DNA of 7,732 nucleotides, taken from the NCBI GenBank assembly GCA_031255055.1, contig JAIRTG010000227.1:1-7732 (forward strand), written 5' to 3'. Origin of the DNA: Prevotellaceae bacterium (GTDB taxonomy: Bacteria; Bacteroidota; Bacteroidia; Bacteroidales; Paludibacteraceae). Position 1 is the first letter of the stretch. Every line of letters starts with the position of its first letter. The position numbers were made by a program, and so were the translations under genes. The notes beneath the pieces are model-generated. The model was given only the letters and a program-made list of their open reading frames with translations. It was not told the origin of the DNA and ran no database searches. This document shows, in pieces, positions 1 to 4,561 of this stretch.

Positions 1-9
1 AGCAAACCG

Positions 10-100
10 ACCGTGTTTAGTGATTAGTGATTAGTGTTTAGTGTTTAGTGCGGATTCGCTATGATTAATCACTAATCGCTAAACACTAATCACTATTTAA
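10..100. repeat. Heptad repeat arms around a 25-bp core (copy A)
   Basis: Positions 17-51 are five consecutive 7-mers of the form TTAGTGN (TTAGTGA twice, TTAGTGT twice, TTAGTGC), preceded by a weaker unit at 10-16. Positions 66-93 carry the same units in reverse orientation (TAATCAC, TAATCGC, TAAACAC, TAATCAC). The two arms can pair: 25-40 is the exact reverse complement of 80-95, a 16-bp stem, with further partial pairing inside. The 25 bp at 48-72, which contain GTGCGGATTCGCT, recur at 4435-4459 with 23 of 25 identities. No open reading frame of note is present. It lies downstream of xseB, in the non-coding end of the window. Function unknown; the whole looks like a palindromic dispersed intergenic element. 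Confidence 0.85.
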
Positions 101-162
101 GCACTGTCTTTATGATTAATCACTAATCGCTAAACACTAATCACTATTTAATCACTGTCTTT
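61..162. repeat. 51-bp tandem duplication
   Basis: Positions 61-111 and 112-162 are two head-to-tail copies of a 51-bp unit beginning ATGATTAATCAC and ending CACTGTCTTT. They differ at one base (g at 101, t at 152). Each copy contains the reverse-oriented heptads of the neighbouring element, so the duplication is nested in the heptad region. The near-identity suggests a recent duplication, by slippage or unequal recombination. Confidence 0.9.
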
Positions 163-228
163 CGGGGCGTTGCGGGGCGGAGCCCCGCAGAGGGGGTAGC
201 GGAAGACCGCCGCAGGCGGGCTGAAGCG
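163..228. other. GC-rich hairpin block downstream of xseB
   Basis: This block is much richer in G and C than its AT-rich left neighbour. It contains a 7-bp perfect inverted repeat, gcggggc (172-178) and gccccgc (182-188), around a 3-nt loop. A second small inverted repeat, ccgcc/ggcgg, lies at about 208-219. The 15 bp at 202-216 (gaagaccgccgcagg) recur at 4540-4554 with one mismatch. No T-run follows either hairpin on the minus strand, so a classical terminator is not supported. It reads as one module of the intergenic repeat mosaic. Confidence 0.6.
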
Positions 229-268
229 AGGGGGAGACTTCCCCCCCCTAATTCTCTTTCTCTTTCTT
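229..268. terminator. G-tract hairpin after xseB, possible operon terminator (copy A)
   Basis: GGGGG at 230-234 can pair with the C8 run at 241-248 across a short loop (agactt). A pyrimidine run, ctctttctctttctt, follows to 268. The hairpin begins about 29 nt past the xseB stop codon, a plausible place for the four-gene operon to end. The whole 40-bp block recurs inverted at 4468-4509. On the minus strand the purine run precedes the hairpin and no U-tract follows, so the terminator role is an inference from position and fold only. Confidence 0.4.
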
Positions 269-276
269 TAAGGAAG

Positions 277-477
277 TCAGACATCAATGCCATTCAGTTG
301 TCTTTCGATTTCCTTGTCTATGTTGTGCAGCGTTTTTTTACATTGATTGATGAGTTTGGTCGCCCTTTTTATCTTTTCTACAATCGAATCAATGTCCGCT
401 TCCTGATTGTTTTCCAACTCGGCATTGAGTTTTTGTAATTCGGCGATCGCTTCTGCGTAGGTTACATCCTTTTTCAT
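277..477 (-). CDS. xseB: Exodeoxyribonuclease VII small subunit
   Basis: A 66-residue, charged, helical protein of the usual length for XseB (about 60-80 residues). It has the family layout: an N-terminal TYAEAIAELQKLNAELE helix, then a second helix with KRATKLINQCKKTL, where the xLIxxCxxxL pattern is typical of the family. Exonuclease VII is a cytoplasmic complex of one XseA with several XseB chains. It degrades single-stranded DNA from either end into oligonucleotides; XseB helps form the holoenzyme and is not catalytic. The ATG at 477 gives the expected start, and no longer form is suggested. It follows clc by 54 bp and is probably the last gene of the operon. The usual partner gene xseA is not adjacent; the neighbour on its 5' side is a ClC channel gene. 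The identity rests on length and motif pattern. Confidence 0.87.
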   Translation of the reverse strand: MKKDVTYAEAIAELQKLNAELENNQEADIDSIVEKIKRATKLINQCKKTLHNIDKEIERQLNGIDV

Positions 478-538
478 ACTTGTATGTCGTTTGTTATTTG
501 TGATCGGTAGTCGGACGCCGGTCGTTCGTCGTTAGTCG
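478..538. repeat. Degenerate heptad repeats between clc and xseB
   Basis: From 483 to 538 the plus strand divides into eight 7-mers: TATGTCG, TTTGTTA, TTTGTGA, TCGGTAG, TCGGACG, CCGGTCG, TTCGTCG, TTAGTCG. All eight have G at position 4; seven have T at position 1 and seven have T at position 5. This is the same TNNGTNN pattern as the TTAGTGA units at 17-51. The last unit overlaps the clc stop codon and final codons. No TAnnTTTG promoter box is seen in the gap, which supports co-transcription of xseB with clc. Confidence 0.65.
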
Positions 539-2307
539 TCTGAAAAATGTACCAGCACTCTCCGGTAGGAGTTAAATATTTTTGATTTTGAGACATAACC
601 CATATAATGTTTTTCATCGTCTACAACGGGCAGGTTCCATGCGTTAGTATCTTCAAAGATTTCCATCACCTTTTCCATCTGCATGTTGATGTTGATTGTT
701 GCGGGGGGAAATATCATCAGTTGCGCCACCCTGAATCTGTTGTAGAGTTCGGGACGGAACATGATATTCCGTACTTCGTCTAACAATACAATTCCGGTCA
801 AAATACCTTCGGCGTCTACCACCGGAAAGATGTTTCTGTTCGATTGTGAAATGGCTTTTACCAGCTCGCCCAGTGTCATTTCGGGCGAAACTGTTTTTAG
901 ATCCGTTTCTACAACGTTTTCGGTCTTCAACAGGGTGAGTACCGCCTTATCTTTGTGGTGTGTCAGCAGTTCGCCCTTTTGCGCCAGTCGCGTTGCGTAC
1001 AAACTGTGAGGCTCGAAAATTACAATGGTAATGTATGATACGACCGATACGATCATCAGGGTCATAAAGAGGTTGTATCCGCCTGTCAGTTCGGCAATGA
1101 GGAATATTCCTGTCAGCGGCGCGTGCATCACGCCCGAAATGAGTCCCGACATCCCCGCCAGCGCGAAGTTCTCTTCGGGTAACGGTATCCCCAGCATGTT
1201 GAACACCCGTGAGACGACAAATCCGACCAGCGCACCCATGAAGAGCGATGGTGCAAAGATCCCGCCGACACCGCCGGCACCGGTTGTTGCCGCCGATGCA
1301 AATACTTTGAAGCCGACAATCAGTGTCAGGTAGAGCGGCAGTATCCAGGGGTTATCTTCAAAGTTGAGGAAGAAGCTTCGGTCTAATGTCGAGTCGGCGT
1401 GTCCGTTGAGCAGGGCTTCGATAATTTCGTATCCTTCGCCGTACAGCGGGGGGAACAGGAAGATCAGGATGCTGAGAATGACGCCTCCCAACATGATTTT
1501 CCGATAGGGTTTGTCGATTCGGCGGAACAGGCGTTCGATCCGGTTCATGGATCTGGTGAAGTAGAGCGAAACCAGTCCGCAGACGATGCCGAGCAGGATG
1601 ATATACGGGATTCGTCCGACGCTGAACGGTTCGTAGGTGGTGAAATGGAACATGAATGAGCTTCCGGTCAGCAAATAGGTCAGCGATGTTGCGGTGATCG
1701 AAGAGATGAGTAGCGGAACGATAGAGGTCATGGTCATGTCGAGCATCAGGACTTCCAGAGTAAAGACAAGTCCGGTGATCGGGGCTTTGAAGATGCCGCC
1801 GATAGCGCCTGCCGCTCCGCAGCCAACCAGTAGCATAAGGGTTTTCTGGTCTAATTTGAAGAGTTTCCCCAGGTTGGAGCCGATGGCCGATCCTGTCAGT
1901 ACGATAGGCGCTTCGGCGCCGACGGAACCGCCGAAACCGATGGTGATGGAACTTCCGACGAGTGATGTCCAGACGTTGTGCAGTTTGATGATGCTTTTGC
2001 GCTGCGAAATGGCATAGAGGATCCGCGTAACGCCGTGACTGATGTCGTCTTTTACGATATATCGGACAAAGAGGGATGAGATGGTTATCCCGATGGCGGG
2101 AAAGACCAGGAACCAGTAGTTGACATTGTCGAGGCTGAAGCCCGATGTCAGCAGTTTTTGTATCAGGTGAATGACATTTTTGAGTAGCGTGGTTGCCAGT
2201 GAGGTGAGGATGCCTACGAGGAGGCTTAATGCCAGTACAAAATGACGGTGTTTGATACGTTTCCGGCATTGGGCTATCGTGTTTATGTACCACTTTTGTG
2301 TTTGCAT
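532..2307 (-). CDS. ClC-family chloride channel/transporter with C-terminal CBS pair
   Basis: A 591-residue inner-membrane anion channel or Cl-/H+ antiporter. Residues about 22-435 hold many hydrophobic helices in the ClC pattern. The selectivity-filter segments are recognisable: ISHGV at 89-93 (filter Ser90), GAEAP at 130-134 with the gating Glu132 (Glu148 of E. coli ClC-ec1), GVGGIFAP at 346-353, and Tyr437 in the place of Tyr445. The segment GLVFTLEVLMLD at 179-190 has Val186 where ClC-ec1 has its internal proton glutamate Glu203; Val is the residue found in vertebrate ClC channels. Two CBS domains follow, about 468-517 and 526-582, which in this family sense nucleotides or regulate gating. 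The substrate could also be another anion; the filter Ser and Tyr favour chloride. The gene starts 46 bp after the upstream glycosylphosphotransferase and its last codons lie in heptad-repeat DNA. Confidence 0.93.
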   Translation of the reverse strand: MQTQKWYINTIAQCRKRIKHRHFVLALSLLVGILTSLATTLLKNVIHLIQKLLTSGFSLDNVNYWFLVFPAIGITISSLFVRYIVKDDISHGVTRILYAISQRKSIIKLHNVWTSLVGSSITIGFGGSVGAEAPIVLTGSAIGSNLGKLFKLDQKTLMLLVGCGAAGAIGGIFKAPITGLVFTLEVLMLDMTMTSIVPLLISSITATSLTYLLTGSSFMFHFTTYEPFSVGRIPYIILLGIVCGLVSLYFTRSMNRIERLFRRIDKPYRKIMLGGVILSILIFLFPPLYGEGYEIIEALLNGHADSTLDRSFFLNFEDNPWILPLYLTLIVGFKVFASAATTGAGGVGGIFAPSLFMGALVGFVVSRVFNMLGIPLPEENFALAGMSGLISGVMHAPLTGIFLIAELTGGYNLFMTLMIVSVVSYITIVIFEPHSLYATRLAQKGELLTHHKDKAVLTLLKTENVVETDLKTVSPEMTLGELVKAISQSNRNIFPVVDAEGILTGIVLLDEVRNIMFRPELYNRFRVAQLMIFPPATININMQMEKVMEIFEDTNAWNLPVVDDEKHYMGYVSKSKIFNSYRRVLVHFSDD

Positions 2308-2324
2308 TGTCGGTCTGAGGGGGA

Positions 2325-2345
2325 TTGTGCGTTGTGTGTTGTGAG
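2325..2345. repeat. Three heptads in front of clc
   Basis: Three consecutive 7-mers, TTGTGCG, TTGTGTG and TTGTGAG, differ only at position 6. Read one frame over (TGCGTTG, TGTGTTG, TGAGTTT) they fit the TNNGTNN pattern of the other gaps. They fill most of the 46-bp gap between the glycosylphosphotransferase stop and the clc start, 18-38 bp upstream of the clc ATG. No promoter box is visible here. Confidence 0.6.
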
Positions 2346-2353
2346 TTTAATAA

Positions 2354-3763
2354 TTAGATACCTTTTCCTTTAAAGATGATTTCGACTGTCAAAATTAGTA
2401 TTTTAAGGTCATTCGGCAGCGACATATTATTCATATAAAGCAGGTCGTAGTTTAGTCGTTCGATCATTTTATCCAGTGTGTCGGCATAACCGATTTTTAT
2501 CGGCCCCCAGGAGGTCAGTCCCGGTCTTATTTTGTATAGCAGGCAGTAGTATGGTGCTTTTGCCGTAATTTTGTCGATATAGTATTGTCGTTCGGGTCGG
2601 GGGCCGACCAGACTCATATCGCCTTTGATCACGTTCCAGAACTGGGGGATTTCGTCCAGTCGGTATTTCCGCAGGAAGGTACCGATTTTGGTTACTCTGG
2701 CATCGGTGGGCGAACTCAGTTGAGGGGTTTCTTTTTCGGCGTCGGCATACATTGTCCGCAGTTTGACGATGTTGAACGCTCGACCGTTTTTTCCGATACG
2801 TTCTTGGAGGTAGAACACCGAGCCGTTATTTTCTTTTTTTATCAGGACGGCAAAGACGCCGATCAGCGGACAGATCAGCGCCAGGGCCAGCGCCGAGAAG
2901 AGGATGTCGCCGAAACGTTTGACACAGCTTTCCCATTCCGAGATAGAGGGTTCCGAGAGGCAGGCAAAGGGATTTTGTTTGAAGTCGGGCATTTTTATAT
3001 TGCCCGAAAACCGTTCGTAGAGGTTCGGGACGATTCTGATGTTTATATTGCATTTGAACAGCCGGTTTATCAATCGGTAGAGCTGTTGGTCGGTAATGTT
3101 TTCGACGGCGATGACGATTTCTTCCGCTTTGGTGTTTGTAACAATCCTATTCAGGTCGGCTATTCCGCCGAGTACAGGGGTCGCATTTTTACTTTCGTCG
3201 GAGCAGTCAATCCTGACATAGCCTGTGAAATGGTTGTATGGTGCTCTTTTTTTCAGTTCGTATTGAGCTTTGACGGCGTTTCGACCTGTTCCCAAGATGA
3301 GGGTATTGATTTTCCATTTACTATTTTTTGTTTTACATTTATGCCGGATGAGCAGTGTGATGGCCGTTCTGAACAGCAAGGTGGAGACAAACAGGAGGCA
3401 GAACAGGGCGCACAAGGAGTAATAATAGTATTGATAGGAGGTGACGATATCGTCTAAGAGCAGGATAAAAAAGACGACGACCGACGTGATGAATGTCGTC
3501 AGGAAGGTGTTGAAGAAGACCTGCGAGAGAGAGAGTCTGACGGGTTTCAAATAGAATCCCGACATGATAAAAAAGAACAGGCTGCAGAGTGGGAAAATGA
3601 ACAGGCTGCCGTAGAAGTTGAAGTTAGGGAAGAGCATCGACAAGCTTTCGAAAGCGAGTCCTTCATTCACTATTTTTCTAAAGAAAATGAAGACACTCCA
3701 AGTCAGCGCCGCCGCCGTCAGGTCGAAGAAGAGATAGATGTATGCCAACTTTTGTTTACTCAT
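2354..3763 (-). CDS. Polyprenyl (undecaprenyl) phosphate sugar-1-phosphate transferase, WcaJ/WbaP type
   Basis: A 469-residue inner-membrane enzyme that starts polysaccharide assembly by moving a sugar-1-phosphate from a nucleotide sugar onto undecaprenyl phosphate. The layout is the full-length WcaJ type. Four hydrophobic segments lie at about 8-28, 51-70, 84-104 and 114-139. A cytoplasmic Rossmann-like region follows with GTGRNA at 158-163. A hydrophobic re-entrant helix at about 284-308 contains Pro299, the family's helix-breaking proline. The catalytic domain shows KLRTM (334-338), RLDEIPQ with the Asp370-Glu371 dyad, GPRPER (387-392) and RPGLT (413-417). The sugar (glucose, galactose or another) cannot be read from these motifs. 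It starts only 4 bp after the tsaC stop, so translation is probably coupled. No other polysaccharide gene is in the window, so it may serve a capsule, exopolysaccharide or glycoprotein pathway encoded elsewhere. Confidence 0.92.
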   Translation of the reverse strand: MSKQKLAYIYLFFDLTAAALTWSVFIFFRKIVNEGLAFESLSMLFPNFNFYGSLFIFPLCSLFFFIMSGFYLKPVRLSLSQVFFNTFLTTFITSVVVFFILLLDDIVTSYQYYYYSLCALFCLLFVSTLLFRTAITLLIRHKCKTKNSKWKINTLILGTGRNAVKAQYELKKRAPYNHFTGYVRIDCSDESKNATPVLGGIADLNRIVTNTKAEEIVIAVENITDQQLYRLINRLFKCNINIRIVPNLYERFSGNIKMPDFKQNPFACLSEPSISEWESCVKRFGDILFSALALALICPLIGVFAVLIKKENNGSVFYLQERIGKNGRAFNIVKLRTMYADAEKETPQLSSPTDARVTKIGTFLRKYRLDEIPQFWNVIKGDMSLVGPRPERQYYIDKITAKAPYYCLLYKIRPGLTSWGPIKIGYADTLDKMIERLNYDLLYMNNMSLPNDLKILILTVEIIFKGKGI

Positions 3764-3767
3764 TCGT

Positions 3768-4331
3768 TCATTTTCTTATAATTTCCAACCGGTTTTCGTT
3801 ATCAATCCTGATGATGGTCGACGGGGAACGACCGACGGTTTCGTATCTTCGACAGGTGACGACATAGTCTACTTCTTTTTTTATCTCTTCGGTTATTTCG
3901 TTGAAGTTAGCGGGAGAACGTTTATCGGCGATGTTAGCCGACGTGGAAACGATCGGTTTTCCGAATTGTTTACACAGGTTTTTAGAGAAGCGTTCGGTTG
4001 TAATCCGGATGCCGACCGATCCGTCATCGGCAATCAGGTTCGGGGCGAGATTTTTTGCGTGAGGGTAGATGATCGTCAGCGGTCTGTCGGACAGTCGGAT
4101 CAGTTTCAAGGCCATTTCGGGTACATTTTCGATATAATCGGAAAGTTTTTCGACATCGTCCGTCAGTATCAGCATCGATTTGGCATGTGTTCTTTTTTTT
4201 ATCGTATAAATTCGTTCCACGGCATTTTCGTTCGTCGCATCACATCCGATTCCCCACACCGTATCGGTAGGATAGATGATCACCCCTCCGTTGGATAGCG
4301 TATCAAGGGCATTTTTCAAGGCGTGTCGCAT
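3768..4331 (-). CDS. tsaC: L-threonylcarbamoyladenylate synthase (YrdC/Sua5 domain)
   Basis: A 187-residue cytoplasmic protein of the short TsaC/YrdC type, lacking the extra Sua5 C-terminal domain. It makes threonylcarbamoyl-AMP from threonine, bicarbonate and ATP; the Tsa complex then uses this to form t6A37 on tRNAs reading ANN codons. Visible family motifs are YPTDTVWGIGCD (20-31), the KxR pair Lys45 and Arg47, SMLIL (52-56), RPLTII (83-88), VGIRI (106-110) and STSAN (129-133) with Ser131 and Asn133 completing the KxR/SxN signature. The C-terminal PSTIIRI (170-176) is also typical. A candidate promoter lies 33-40 nt upstream, making this the probable first gene of the operon with the glycosylphosphotransferase, clc and xseB. 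The functions of these neighbours do not explain the grouping. Confidence 0.94.
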   Translation of the reverse strand: MRHALKNALDTLSNGGVIIYPTDTVWGIGCDATNENAVERIYTIKKRTHAKSMLILTDDVEKLSDYIENVPEMALKLIRLSDRPLTIIYPHAKNLAPNLIADDGSVGIRITTERFSKNLCKQFGKPIVSTSANIADKRSPANFNEITEEIKKEVDYVVTCRRYETVGRSPSTIIRIDNENRLEIIRK

Positions 4332-4363
4332 CTGTTCAAGCGTTATATTTTAAGCAATCGCTG

Positions 4364-4371
4364 CAAAAATA
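4364..4371 (-). promoter_or_regulatory. Candidate Bacteroidetes -7 promoter box for tsaC
   Basis: On the minus strand this reads TATTTTTG, an exact match to the Bacteroidetes primary-sigma -7 consensus TAnnTTTG. Its 3' edge is 32 nt from the tsaC ATG, giving a short leader. The -33 TTTG element is weak: the nearest TTTG (minus strand, 4383-4386) is only 11 nt from the box instead of about 19-21. The region is AT-rich and lies at the head of a probable operon, which supports the call. Confidence 0.5.
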
Positions 4372-4402
4372 GTGTTTATTTGCAAAATAAATTGTTATCC
4401 GA

Positions 4403-4416
4403 CGCTAAATTTAGCG
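4403..4416. promoter_or_regulatory. 14-bp perfect palindrome upstream of the tsaC promoter box
   Basis: CGCTAAATTTAGCG is perfectly self-complementary. It lies about 31 bp upstream of the candidate -7 box, where a dimeric regulator could bind. It also overlaps the first heptad unit (TTAGCGA, 4411-4417), so it may instead be the product of two opposed heptads meeting. No regulator can be named. Confidence 0.35.
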
Positions 4417-4459
4417 ATGAGTGATGAGTGATGAGTGCGGATTCGCTCTGATTCATCAC
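4411..4459. repeat. Heptad arm plus 25-bp core (copy B)
   Basis: Four 7-mers run from 4411 to 4438: TTAGCGA, TGAGTGA, TGAGTGA, TGAGTGC. The 25 bp at 4435-4459 match the core at 48-72 at 23 of 25 positions. The core is closed by an inverted pair, gtgatga (4428-4434) and tcatcac (4453-4459). In both copies the base changes in the arms keep them complementary (gtgatta/taatcac in A, gtgatga/tcatcac in B), which suggests that the hairpin is what is maintained. Confidence 0.8.
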
Positions 4460-4467
4460 GAAACACG

Positions 4468-4535
4468 AAGAAAGAGAAAGAGAATTAGGGGGGGGGGGAG
4501 TCTCCCCCTTAATATTCTTTCTCTTTCTGTTTCTT
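4468..4535. terminator. Large imperfect palindrome with G11 tract, possible terminator between GH92 and tsaC (copy B)
   Basis: The centre pairs GGGGGAG (4494-4500) with CTCCCCC (4502-4508). The arms continue outward as a purine run (aagaaagagaaagagaatta, 4468-4487) and a pyrimidine run (4510-4535) that is its imperfect reverse complement with small indels. An uninterrupted G11 lies at 4488-4498. The 42 bp at 4468-4509 are the inverted copy of 229-268, where the tract is 8 long. It sits 27 nt beyond the GH92 stop, between two separate transcription units, so a bidirectional terminator or transcript-end stabiliser is plausible. There is no clean U-tract. Confidence 0.5.
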
Positions 4536-4561
4536 CAAAGAAGACCGCCGAAGGTGAACAA

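Noticed and set aside
61..162. CRISPR-like direct repeats
   Set aside because: Only two copies, directly abutting with no spacers, and made of internal heptads; no cas genes nearby.
172..188. GC-rich hairpin as a classical intrinsic terminator
   Set aside because: No T-run follows the stem on either strand, so it is described as a hairpin in a repeat block only.
1358..2293. Minus-strand open frame of 311 codons in another frame
   Set aside because: Overlaps the clc coding sequence on the same strand; its translation is His/Arg/Pro-rich without hydrophobic segments or motifs, while the clc frame is clearly real.
2585..3457. Plus-strand open frame of 290 codons
   Set aside because: It lies wholly antisense to the glycosylphosphotransferase, whose frame has clear family motifs; its own translation shows no recognisable domain.
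4390..4401. AATTGTTATCCG, a match to half of the E. coli lac operator
   Set aside because: Only half of the operator is present, there is no symmetric partner, and a lac repressor in this lineage is not expected; chance similarity in AT-rich promoter DNA.
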